Source: Bacillus sp. FJAT-49711
GTDB lineage: Bacteria; Bacillota; Bacilli; Bacillales; Bacillaceae_C
Assembly (NCBI RefSeq): GCF_018343715.1
Contig: NZ_JAGYPL010000002.1
Span: 1,000,364-1,064,363, forward strand
Length of the DNA stretch: 64,000 nucleotides
Direction: 5' to 3'
Both the position numbers and the translations under genes were made by a program. The notes under the pieces are model-generated. The model ran no database searches, was not told the origin of the DNA, and saw nothing but the letters and a program-made list of their open reading frames with translations. Positions 26,133-34,099 of this stretch are shown in pieces (position 1 is the first letter of the stretch; the number at the start of each line of letters is the position of its first letter).

Positions 26133-26985
26133 AAAATTGTATATTGGCTTTTCTATCATGATGTTGGCCATTATATTACACTCATTATATTGTTCTTCAG
26201 AATATAAAAGTGCTGAAGGACATACACCTAAAATCTTTGCTCATCGCGGGGCCAATGATCGTTTCAATGAAAGTACGATAACAGCTTATAGATTTGCTGC
26301 AGAAGACGGAATAGATGCACTGGAAATGGATTTGCGAATGACGAAAGATGGCATTTTAGTTGTCATGCACGATGAAAAAATGGATCGGACGACTAACGGA
26401 ACAGGTAAGGTTTCACATTTTTCATTAGAGGAACTGAAATCTTATAGCACAGTTGCGGAGTTCAATCATCAAACAACAATGGAAACCATTCCCACTTTGG
26501 AGGAAGTCATCCAGACTTTTAAAAGTACGGAAAAGTATTATATTGAAACTCGTCTTGTCAATGGTGAAGTAAAGATGGAAGTGCCTTTGATCCAGCTATT
26601 GAAAAAATATAATTTAATAGATAAAGAATTAGTCATGATTCAATCTTTTTCAGAGGACAGTTTAAAAAAAGTAAAAGCATTAGAGCCTGAAATTCCCTTA
26701 ACCCTTCTATTTGGAAAAGGAAAGTTTGAATTAAATAAAGCATTATCGGTTCCTTATCCCGTGATAGGCGTGGAAGCATCTGATGTAACAAGAAATGTGG
26801 TGGACGCCATACATCGTAATGGCAAAGGGGTGCATGTATATTTCACAAATCGAGATACTCAAAAAAAAGAGCAAAAACGCGTAAAACGTTTAAATGTGGA
26901 TGGATATTTTACGGATGATATTCAGTTTACGAAAAAAATACTTAAGTATGAAGTAGAGGCTAATGAAAGAGGGAACACCACATAA
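26110..26985 (+). CDS. Membrane-anchored or secreted glycerophosphodiester phosphodiesterase
   Basis: 291-residue second GDPD, overlapping the end of the first by 23 bases. An N-terminal hydrophobic segment (about residues 11-28, GFSIMMLAIILHSLY, then CSS) would place it outside the membrane, either anchored or as a lipoprotein-like form. The catalytic motif AHRGANDRFNEST, the EMDLR metal ligands and MHDEKMDRTTNG are present. The usual Lys after IET is Arg here (YIETRLVNG). It could generate transportable products outside the cell for the Ugp system, while the preceding enzyme works inside. The tail overlaps a terminator. Confidence 0.88.
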   Translation: MHEKYIIKKLYIGFSIMMLAIILHSLYCSSEYKSAEGHTPKIFAHRGANDRFNESTITAYRFAAEDGIDALEMDLRMTKDGILVVMHDEKMDRTTNGTGKVSHFSLEELKSYSTVAEFNHQTTMETIPTLEEVIQTFKSTEKYYIETRLVNGEVKMEVPLIQLLKKYNLIDKELVMIQSFSEDSLKKVKALEPEIPLTLLFGKGKFELNKALSVPYPVIGVEASDVTRNVVDAIHRNGKGVHVYFTNRDTQKKEQKRVKRLNVDGYFTDDIQFTKKILKYEVEANERGNTT

Positions 26986-27018
26986 CCTTTTGGTTAAGGA
27001 TATGTGGTGTTCCTTTTT
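26971..27018 (+). terminator. Terminator of the Ugp/GDPD operon
   Basis: GGAACACCACATA and TATGTGGTGTTCC make a long perfect stem (26972-27013) with an internal AACC/GGTT pairing, followed by TTTTT. The stop codon of the second GDPD lies inside the 5' arm. Confidence 0.93.
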
Positions 27019-27115
27019 GCATTTTTAATGAAGTTGGGACATATGTAATTTTATAAAGGAATTTGTTAACTTTTGATGAATCTAATAGTAATAACACTTA
27101 ATTGGAGGGATTGAT

Positions 27116-28219
27116 ATGAAAAAAAAGATTGAACACCCATTAGCCATTACGATGTGGGATTTTTCTTGGTTAGAAAGACGTTGGCCGGGGGCAGGTTACG
27201 AAGATTGGGACAAAGCTTTAGATGAGTTGAAGGATAGGGGGTACGATGCAGTCAGAATTGATGTCTATCCACATTTACTAGCTGCAGACCCTGATAAGGA
27301 GTGGACGTTAAAGCCATGTTGGAATCAACAAATATGGGGAAGCCCTGCATTAAATAAAGTGGTAGTAAAAAATAACTTACTTAAATTTATGAAAATTTGT
27401 AGAGATAAGAATATTCAAGTAGGACTGTCTACTTGGTTTAGAGAAGATATTGATGATACAAGAATGAATATTAAAACTCCGGAATATCTAGGCGATATAT
27501 GGAAGAAAACTCTAGATATTATTTATGATGCAGGGCTGCAAGATACGGTTTTATATGTAGATTTCTGTAATGAATACCCTTTAGACGTATGGGCACCTTG
27601 GTTACATAAAGCTGAGGGGAAAGATATATTAAGAGCGTCAACAGAAGGTACGCTATGGATGAAAAAGTCAATTGAATATGTTAGAAATTTTTATCCGGAT
27701 CTGGATTATTGCTTCTCGGTGACATCTGAGTACGATACGCTAGATATACAAGATGTATCATTTATGGATGTCCTTGAACCACACGTATGGATGGTACACT
27801 TTGGTGATTTTTATGATCAAGTAGGCTATAATTTTGAAAGTTTTGAAACAATTGGTTATGAGAACTTAGTCGAAAATTGTGAAAGACTTTATAAAAGTGA
27901 TCCAATCAAATGGCAAAACCAGTTGAAGGATGGCATCGAAATAATAGCAAGATGGTCAGAAAAAACGGGTAAGCCATTAATCACAACCGAATGTTGGGGC
28001 ATTGTAGATTATAAAGATTGGCCATTACTTAACTGGGATTGGATAAAGGAATTATGTGAAATTGGTGTCAAAGAAGCCGCATCTAAAGGAGTATGGGTAG
28101 CAATCGGAACAAGTAATTTCTGTGGTCCTCAATTTGTGGGAATGTGGAGAGATATAGAATGGCACCGAAGATTAACTGATATTATTCACAAATCGGAAAT
28201 TCGTGAATGGGTAAAGTAA
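27116..28219 (+). CDS. Cellulase-like glycoside hydrolase, clan GH-A
   Basis: 367-residue TIM-barrel protein of the sugar-binding cellulase-like family. Clan GH-A catalytic residues are visible: Asn-Glu at 152-153 (FCNEYP) as acid/base after strand 4 and Glu292 (ITTECWG) as nucleophile after strand 7. An early WDFSWLERRWPG motif and YDAVRIDVYPHLL form the substrate floor. There is no signal peptide, so the enzyme acts on imported oligosaccharide. TGGAGGGATTG precedes ATG 27116. It is a single gene with no transporter of its own, and its specificity cannot be predicted from these motifs. Confidence 0.85.
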   Translation: MKKKIEHPLAITMWDFSWLERRWPGAGYEDWDKALDELKDRGYDAVRIDVYPHLLAADPDKEWTLKPCWNQQIWGSPALNKVVVKNNLLKFMKICRDKNIQVGLSTWFREDIDDTRMNIKTPEYLGDIWKKTLDIIYDAGLQDTVLYVDFCNEYPLDVWAPWLHKAEGKDILRASTEGTLWMKKSIEYVRNFYPDLDYCFSVTSEYDTLDIQDVSFMDVLEPHVWMVHFGDFYDQVGYNFESFETIGYENLVENCERLYKSDPIKWQNQLKDGIEIIARWSEKTGKPLITTECWGIVDYKDWPLLNWDWIKELCEIGVKEAASKGVWVAIGTSNFCGPQFVGMWRDIEWHRRLTDIIHKSEIREWVK

Positions 28220-29040
28220 AAAATTGAGAGAGTATGATTATCGCCCAGTTATGGGACAAACGATTGTAGTTTTATATCCAAATGGAAATGTAATTGTATG
28301 TTTGGGGGTTAATGACTCCAAAATATGAGATAAATGCTTTATTCAATTATGAAAAGAGATGTAAATATGGTTTTAATGCAGGTTTGACAGGTACATATTA
28401 TTATTCTCAAAAGATACGTGGAGAATAGAATCTATTCTCTCTCCTGAGCATGTGGGATAATACAGAGAATTGTATTGAAAATTTAAGGAACTATGCAAAT
28501 TAGGTTGATGAATCGTATTATACATTATTTTGTGGACGATGTAATATGGAAAGAGGCTGGGACATAACTAAAACAATCAAACCTAAAGACGAACAATGAT
28601 CTAACTTAGCGGAGGAAATATACGAAGACTCCTGTGGGAGGAAGGCATAGGTGAGACCCCGCAGCTCGGGACGAGCGAGGAGGCTCGCCAGCCGCCCACG
28701 GAAAGCGAAGTATATTTCCGAAGCGGGTATATACACTAAACAACCTATTGTTCGGATTTATCTTTGTCGGAAATAGTTATGTCCTGGTCTCTTTATCTTG
28801 AGGACTTTTAATGGGGGAGTTTTGATAGATCCTGAACATCAAATAGTTATTTTTAATTGAAGATCTGACAATAGGATTTTACATATAATAGTCTTGCACC
28901 ACGTTGAAATTGACAAAGATTGTACAAGATCAAATGATAGTATAAGATTAATTTGTGAAGCTAGAGCTGGGTTGTATGATGGATAGGATAAAAAAGCACT
29001 TATTTATTATGAAGGAATAAAAGGAATGGAAAGTTTCTAT
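28220..29040 (+). pseudogene. Decayed coding remnants interrupted by a palindromic element
   Basis: This 860-base gap has short protein-like stretches in changing frames: RPVMGQTIVVLYPNGNVIV (about 28236), KDTWRIESILSPEHVG (about 28411), then LIDPEHQIVIF and NDSIRLICEARAGLYDG (about 28820-28985). They carry stops and frameshifts. The 239-bp element at 28553-28791 sits between them. The simplest reading is one dead gene, disrupted and then degraded. I do not recognise the protein family. Confidence 0.5.
28553..28791. repeat. GC-rich palindromic MITE-like element
   Basis: Ends are inverted repeats (GAGGCTGGGACATAACTA and, on the other side, the complement of TAGTTATGTCCTGGTCTC). Nested inside are CGAACAAT/ATTGTTCG (28590, 28747) and GGAAATATAC/GTATATTTCC (28614, 28710). 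The core is GC-rich (GGTGAGACCCCGCAG, GAGGAGGCTCGCC), in sharp contrast with the surroundings. Similar CTCCTGTGGGAGG/GAGACCCCGCAG elements are widespread in Bacillaceae genomes. No open frame with a transposase is inside. It could be a non-autonomous mobile element, a structured RNA, or one nested in the other. Confidence 0.85.
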
Positions 29041-29079
29041 TGTTAGTTTTAACATAAAAAATACTAAACGAGGTGACTT

Positions 29080-29319
29080 ATGAAAGGACAATGGAACATA
29101 ATAATAGCACTATTAATCGTCTTAATTATTGCGATATTTTCAGTAATCAATGTAGAACCTGTGACTGTTAATTATTTATTTGGAAAAGCTGAGTGGCCAT
29201 TAATTCTCGTTATTATTGGATCTGTCCTTTTAGGAGCCATTTTAGCAGGTTTAATTAGTATGATGAAAGTATATCAACTAAAACGGACATTGAAAAAAGC
29301 GGAAGAGAAGATAGATTAA
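29080..29319 (+). CDS. LapA/DUF1049-family small membrane protein
   Basis: 79 residues with two transmembrane segments (about 4-24 and 37-60), the VINVEPVTVNYLFGKAEWPL linker typical of the LapA domain, and a charged C-terminal helix (KRTLKKAEEKID). The LapA domain is named for lipopolysaccharide assembly in proteobacteria, but Firmicutes members have no assigned role. AACGAGGTG lies upstream of ATG 29080. It has its own terminator and no functional link to the sugar genes. Confidence 0.88.
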   Translation: MKGQWNIIIALLIVLIIAIFSVINVEPVTVNYLFGKAEWPLILVIIGSVLLGAILAGLISMMKVYQLKRTLKKAEEKID

Positions 29320-29349
29320 TTAATATACTCTTATATTGCTTCAAGTGTA

Positions 29350-29377
29350 AAGCACCTTTCTTTTCAGAAAGGTGCTT
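29350..29377 (+). terminator. Terminator after the LapA-like gene
   Basis: AAGCACCTTTC and GAAAGGTGCTT form an 11-bp perfect stem around TTTTCA. It may serve both this gene and the convergent importer operon. Confidence 0.8.
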
Positions 29378-29457
29378 ATTTCAACATTATTTTTACTTGA
29401 AATTCAATTATTTACAAGATATTCGTCCTATGAGGAAGAAGGGGGCCTTTTAAAGGC

Positions 29458-30339
29458 TTACCCTTTTATTGATCCAATCATTGCACCTTTGGCGAAGTGT
29501 TTTTGCAGAAAAGGATATACTACTAATATAGGTAGGGTAGCCACAATAATGGATGCCATTCTAACAGTAAATTCGGATACGCTGCTTTGCATCCCCATCC
29601 CAACTCCACCAGATGATTTAACGACTTGAGCGGTGTTGCTTATGATATCTCTTAAAAATGCTTGAAGCTGCCATTTTTCTTTATCAGAGATATATAGAAT
29701 CGTTGAGAAAAAGTCATTCCAGTAGAAAACAGCAATAAATAATCCGATCGTTGCTAAGACTGGCTTAGATAAAGGTAATACAATCTTAAAAAAGATTGTT
29801 AAATCATTAGCGCCATCAATTTTTGCGGCTTCTTCTAGCGTATCGGGTATTCCTTTAAAAAAACTTCTCATGACAAAAATGTTAAAAGCACTTAATAAAT
29901 TTGGAAGAATTAATGCCCAATATGTATTCATCATACCTAACATTTTTACTAATAAGTAGCTTGGCACTAATCCTCCATTAAATAGCATTGTAAATAATAT
30001 TAAGAATGAAACGAGTCCTCCGCCTCTTAATCGTTTCTTGGAAATGGCATAGGCGGTCGTTGCAGTGAAAAATGTTCCTAGAAATGTACCAGCAAGAGTT
30101 ACAATCACAGTTGTTTTCAGACTACTTAAAAAGGATGAGTTATTTAATATTGCTTTATAGGCATCTAAGGAAAACCCGGCAGGAATGAGGAATAAGCCAC
30201 CTCCTGCTGCTAGTTTAGCATCACTGATAGAACCCATAAATAAATACCAAAAAGGATACAACATTAATACTAACAGTAAAACCATAAAGCCATAATTAAA
30301 CAATGAAAATACCTTTTCTCCTCTAGACATATGTATCAT
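29458..30339 (-). CDS. LplC/YtcP-like sugar ABC permease
   Basis: Second permease of an LplABC-type oligosaccharide importer, about 293 residues. The EAA loop is EAAKIDGANDLTIFF and the ending AKGAMIGSIKG is typical. ATG 30339 is preferred: GAGGTG lies seven bases upstream and it leaves 10 bases after the upstream permease stop. A longer frame to 30384 would overlap that gene by 35 bases without ribosome site. This class (with ~525-residue binding proteins) is known in Bacillus for complex plant oligosaccharides such as rhamnogalacturonan products. No ATPase adjoins it. Confidence 0.9.
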   Translation of the reverse strand: MIHMSRGEKVFSLFNYGFMVLLLVLMLYPFWYLFMGSISDAKLAAGGGLFLIPAGFSLDAYKAILNNSSFLSSLKTTVIVTLAGTFLGTFFTATTAYAISKKRLRGGGLVSFLILFTMLFNGGLVPSYLLVKMLGMMNTYWALILPNLLSAFNIFVMRSFFKGIPDTLEEAAKIDGANDLTIFFKIVLPLSKPVLATIGLFIAVFYWNDFFSTILYISDKEKWQLQAFLRDIISNTAQVVKSSGGVGMGMQSSVSEFTVRMASIIVATLPILVVYPFLQKHFAKGAMIGSIKG

Positions 30340-30349
30340 TTTTTTCACC

Positions 30350-31315
30350 TCACCATAGTCCATCTTCCCCAAACTTTTTAACAATCTTATTTGCGGTTAC
30401 GATTAGCACCAAGGCAATGATTGATTTAAATAAACCTGCAGCAGTAGCTAAACTATAGTTGGCTTCTTGGATACCTCTTCGATATACATACGTATCGATT
30501 ATATCGGCTACATCATAGACCAGCGGGCTATATAGTAAATAAATTTGGAAGAAACCTGCTTCTAAAATATTTCCCAGACTTAAAATCAACATAATAAGTA
30601 TTACTGGGCGAATAGAAGGTAGTGTAACATGCCACATTTGTTTAAATTTATTTGCTCCATCGATTCGTGATGCCTCATAAAGATCGGAATTAACGCCAGT
30701 CATAGCAGCTAAATAAATAATCGTTCCCCAACCCATTTCTTTGTAAATATCCGTTATCACGAGGATTGATCTGAAATGTTCTTTACTCGTTAGGAAATGC
30801 ATAGGTTTGCCGCCAAAGTATTGAATTATATGGTTAACTAACCCATCAACAGGATTTAAAAAAGTCATAATAATTCCAGCGAAAATAACCCAAGAAACGA
30901 AATGCGGCAAGTACAAAACGGATTGAGTGAAACGCTTAAAAAACATATGTCGAAGTTCATTTAACAGTAATGCTAGAATAATTGGTGCAGGGAAGCCAAA
31001 CACGAGTTTAAGTAAACTAATAATGAGGGTATTCATAAAAATCTTTTGAAAATCGGGTGTTCTAAATAATCGTTCAAACTGTTCAAACCCTGCCCATGGA
31101 CTATCAATAATACCAGCAAACATATTAAAATCTTTAAATGCTATGATGACTCCATACATAGGAAAGTATTTAAAAATAATTAAATAGATTAATCCAGGTA
31201 AGAGTAATAGATACAAATATTTATCTCTGACCATATCTTTCAAAATCTGTTGGCGTTTACTTACTCCTAAAGTTGTTGTTATTGGAGATGTGTTAAGTGT
31301 TTTATTGACTTTCAA
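30350..31315 (-). CDS. LplB/YteP-like sugar ABC permease
   Basis: First permease, 321 residues, with the typical LplB start (LLLLPGLIYLIIFKYFPMYG, residues ~38-57) and EAA loop EASRIDGANKFKQMW. TTG 31315 is the start, with GGGTGG upstream on the minus strand. It lies between the binding protein and the second permease in a three-gene operon transcribed leftward. It forms the channel with its partner. Confidence 0.91.
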   Translation of the reverse strand: MKVNKTLNTSPITTTLGVSKRQQILKDMVRDKYLYLLLLPGLIYLIIFKYFPMYGVIIAFKDFNMFAGIIDSPWAGFEQFERLFRTPDFQKIFMNTLIISLLKLVFGFPAPIILALLLNELRHMFFKRFTQSVLYLPHFVSWVIFAGIIMTFLNPVDGLVNHIIQYFGGKPMHFLTSKEHFRSILVITDIYKEMGWGTIIYLAAMTGVNSDLYEASRIDGANKFKQMWHVTLPSIRPVILIMLILSLGNILEAGFFQIYLLYSPLVYDVADIIDTYVYRRGIQEANYSLATAAGLFKSIIALVLIVTANKIVKKFGEDGLW

Positions 31316-31355
31316 AACATACCACCCACTTTTTAACTTTGGAATTTAGATAAGG

Positions 31356-31380
31356 TGAGTTCCCGAAGATCGGGAACTCA
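31356..31380 (-). terminator. Hairpin between binding protein and permease (minus strand)
   Basis: TGAGTTCCCGA and TCGGGAACTCA pair perfectly over a 3-base loop, just after the binding-protein stop. As in three other places of this window, it probably limits read-through into the permease genes. Confidence 0.7.
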
Positions 31381-31388
31381 TATTTGGC

Positions 31389-32966
31389 TTACTTATAAGA
31401 CTCAATATTTTCGTCATACCACTTGGAGAACTCTTCATACTGTTGATCTTGTTCAGTATATAGTTTGTTTGCTTCTTCCTCGATTTCTTTTCCACCCATG
31501 CCAGGATATTTTGCGACGAAATCATCAAAAGCATCCAGTGGAAGTTCACCAGCGATAATTCCCCAAAACGTTTCATCTCTAAGTTTGTTTACATCGGCAC
31601 TATATTCAATCCAAGCAGGACGCTCTAAAGATTTAAAAAACACAATTTTCTCCCTCATTGGCTTTGAAGTTTCATCGCGTTTATTAAACAATTCAATGAC
31701 TTCAGGAGTATTTTCAATATTTGCTTCATCTTTTCGAGTAATATACCAGCTGTAGTTGCCTAATCCAAGCTCATTCTTTTCGTCTGGAGTAAGTTTAGTT
31801 TTGTATTCGCCATCAATAATTTCATAATGCTCTCCTTCTTCACCAAATCTAATTAGTTTATTTGTTTCAGAAGAAGCCATGCGATTTAATACTTGAACAG
31901 CTGCACTCGGTTCTTTTGCAGCAGCCGTAACAGATAAAAATGACCAGCCGATATTATCCGATGGAATATCTGAAGCAAATCCGTCCGGCCCTACTAAAGG
32001 TTCGAGAGCCATATATTCACCATCGGGATTTAGTGCTTTAAAAGATTGGTGAATGGACTCCTCGGGATTAAAAAATGCAACCCACCGATAGATTGAACCT
32101 ATTTTACCGTTGGCTACAATATCATCAACTTGCGCACCGTCAATCGGGGCAACCATTCTCGGATCTAATATACCTTCCTCATATAAACCACGTAATATAG
32201 CTAAAACTTGTTTTACTTGAGGCATGGTTGCTCCATATTTTACTGCTCCATCTTCTTGAATCATAAAGGCTTCAGGATCGACGCCGTGAGAATAAAAAAA
32301 TGGGGCGAATGTTCGATATGAATTCTCTCCTGCAAATCCATAAGTATCATCTTTGCCATTTCCATCTGGATCATCCTTTGTAAAGGCGCGAAGAGCTTTA
32401 ATATAGTCATCTAAGTTTTTTGGCACCTCTAAACCTAAATTATCCAACCAGTCTTTACGAATAATGGTTGTCATTGTTCCCGGCTCTGATATGTCTGCCG
32501 GGAGTCTAAAGATTTTTCCACTAGGGTCCCAATGATAGAACATTGTTTCTTTAGAGTAATAGTTAATAATATTTTGCCCGTATTTCTGCAAATGGGGGAC
32601 CATATCGACAACTGCCCCAGCTTTAACCCAACTATCAAACTCCTTATTCATGTCCCAATGCCAAATAACATCAGGCATTTCTTTTTTATCACTCATAAGT
32701 AAATTAATTTTAGTTTTGGCATCATCCCATGATGGCAAAAATACATCATCAACCTCGACTTCTCTCCCAAGGTTTTCAGATAAATCTTTTGAAAGAGCCT
32801 TATTAGCCCATGAATTTGGTGTTTTTGGTCCACCCATTAAGGCTAAGCTTATTTTTATTGGACCTGTTCCATCACTTGGTTCATTTCCGGCATCTTTTGA
32901 ACAAGCAGCGAGGATTAGAGATAGTGATAATACGAGAGCTATATACATGTGGACTTTTTTGTTCAT
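31389..32966 (-). CDS. LplA/YtcQ-like sugar-binding lipoprotein
   Basis: 525-residue extracellular solute-binding protein. Lipoprotein signal LSLSLILAACSKDAG near residues 13-27. The large size, the DVIWHWDMNKEFDSWVKAGA region and DFVAKYPGMGGKEIEEEANK near the end are typical of the LplA/YtcQ class. ATG 32966 is preceded by AAGGGGAGAA on the minus strand. First gene of the leftward operon, controlled by a region holding a cre-like box. Substrate unknown; no hydrolase gene is in the same operon, unlike the other importers here. Confidence 0.92.
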   Translation of the reverse strand: MNKKVHMYIALVLSLSLILAACSKDAGNEPSDGTGPIKISLALMGGPKTPNSWANKALSKDLSENLGREVEVDDVFLPSWDDAKTKINLLMSDKKEMPDVIWHWDMNKEFDSWVKAGAVVDMVPHLQKYGQNIINYYSKETMFYHWDPSGKIFRLPADISEPGTMTTIIRKDWLDNLGLEVPKNLDDYIKALRAFTKDDPDGNGKDDTYGFAGENSYRTFAPFFYSHGVDPEAFMIQEDGAVKYGATMPQVKQVLAILRGLYEEGILDPRMVAPIDGAQVDDIVANGKIGSIYRWVAFFNPEESIHQSFKALNPDGEYMALEPLVGPDGFASDIPSDNIGWSFLSVTAAAKEPSAAVQVLNRMASSETNKLIRFGEEGEHYEIIDGEYKTKLTPDEKNELGLGNYSWYITRKDEANIENTPEVIELFNKRDETSKPMREKIVFFKSLERPAWIEYSADVNKLRDETFWGIIAGELPLDAFDDFVAKYPGMGGKEIEEEANKLYTEQDQQYEEFSKWYDENIESYK

Positions 32967-33016
32967 ACAAATTCTCCCCTTGTAAAATAATTTTAAGTCT
33001 TATCTCTATAGACTTA

Positions 33017-33030
33017 ATATAGCGCTTACA
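33017..33030 (-). promoter_or_regulatory. cre-like catabolite control box
   Basis: On the minus strand TGTAAGCGCTATAT matches 12 of 14 positions of the CcpA consensus TGWAANCGNTNWCA. It lies about 50 bases upstream of the LplA-like gene, consistent with glucose repression of that operon. The rest of 32967-33390 is AT-rich without recognisable genes. Confidence 0.5.
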
Positions 33031-33392
33031 TATGAAGTGATTGAAAGATGATAAAGATGTCTCCCTCCCTTTCCCATTTTGAAAACTAGAGTTATCCAAA
33101 TTACTATGATTACTAATATTAAGCAAATAAGGAAAATTAAGCAATTACTTTTTGATTATTTGAAATCATCAAAAGTATTGAAATTGTCGAATTATAGGTT
33201 AAAAACTTTTTGAATAGGTTTGTATTATGTTTCTTTTTGGTCATATGTAGTTTTAACAACATTGTTAGAATACCTTCATGAAGGAAAATGGGGGAATTAA
33301 AGCAATATTGGTCGACTGCTAAAATAATAAAAAGAATGTCGTTTAAATTTCTATTTCTTAAATATAAAAATGTTTTAGTGAGTAGCCTATTA

Positions 33393-33592
33393 TTGACAAA
33401 TTATCATTTTCCCGCATATTAATTAACAACTAGAATCTTTTTGCTTTTTACACTTTCTCCTATTCTATGAACTAGACAAGAGAATGGAAAGGTAAAGTAT
33501 GACAAGGAAAAAGAGTTTTATTTTGTCAATGGTAAAAGTATATAAATACAATGAAAGCGAAGTCTTGTACAAACAGACTTCGCTTTTTTATC
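33393..33592 (+). ncRNA. Candidate small RNA with its own promoter and terminator
   Basis: TTGACA (33393-33398) and ATATTA (33416-33421) with 17-base spacing look like a SigA promoter. A strong terminator follows at 33554-33589: AAAGCGAAGTCT pairs with AGACTTCGCTTT, then TTTTT. No gene on the plus strand lies between them, so the terminator needs another explanation. The transcript would be about 160 bases. A 36-codon frame from ATG 33499 overlaps the terminator stem and is unlikely to be a real protein. Confidence 0.4.
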
Positions 33593-33612
33593 CATCTAAT
33601 CTTCCTTGAAGA

Positions 33613-33981
33613 TCAATTTATTTTCTTTTTCCGCCTAAGAAGCATTATTGTACCTACTGCCAAACCACTTACTGGAATACCTACTCCAGTCGCCGTCATC
33701 ATTTTCTTGTGATTTTCTTGTTTTCGAAGTTTTTGTCCCTCGTTAAATAAAGAATCATACAGTTTTATAGATTCTTTACTTTCTTTAAATTCTTCTGGAA
33801 TAAAGTATTTTGAATGCGAATGCCCATTTTCGAATGCCATCTCTTTTATCTTTTTTGCAGTATTATTAGATTCATATCCTTCTTTATGCCAATCTAGTAA
33901 ATCCTTTTCTTCAAGGAAGAGGAAGGAAGGTGATAATCGATAATTGAGTAAGTTTCGTTCATTTTTTAGGGCTCTATATCT
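33613..33981 (-). pseudogene. 5'-truncated gene for a small membrane-anchored protein
   Basis: The frame is open from 33981 to the stop at 33613 but has no ATG, GTG or TTG before ATG 33840, and that ATG has no good ribosome site. Upstream residues look protein-like (FLFLEEKDLLDWHKEGYE). The C-terminal part has a linker, one transmembrane helix (GVGIPVSGLAVGTIMLL) and RRKKK, like a tail anchor or a sortase tail without the LPXTG motif. Either the 5' end was lost or a short protein of 75 residues is made from 33840. Family not recognised. Confidence 0.5.
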
Positions 33982-34046
33982 TCATGCCAATTGATTGGTA
34001 AAAAATATACATATTGACCAAGAGTTACCATAGTATTAAAATTAAA

Positions 34047-34060
34047 TGAAATCGGTTTCA
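34047..34060 (+). promoter_or_regulatory. LacI-type operator / cre box before the regulator gene
   Basis: TGAAATCGGTTTCA matches all 14 positions of TGWAANCGNTNWCA and is also an inverted repeat (TGAAA-N4-TTTCA) like those downstream of the gene. It lies 53 bases ahead of the regulator start at 34100, fitting autoregulation or CcpA control. Confidence 0.6.
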
Positions 34061-34099
34061 AAAATGTTGCTATGAAGTGATTAGCAATGGGGGACAGTT

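Noticed and set aside
28553-28791. Protein-coding frame inside the GC-rich element
   Set aside because: A 72-codon minus-strand frame exists only because of the GC-rich palindrome; no ribosome site or recognisable protein.
33499-33610. Short peptide frame (36 codons) inside the small-RNA candidate
   Set aside because: It runs through the terminator stem and has no recognisable sequence; coincidental frame is more likely.
33613-33840. Sortase-anchored surface protein tail
   Set aside because: Hydrophobic helix and RRKKK fit, but no LPXTG-like motif precedes them and no signal peptide is present.
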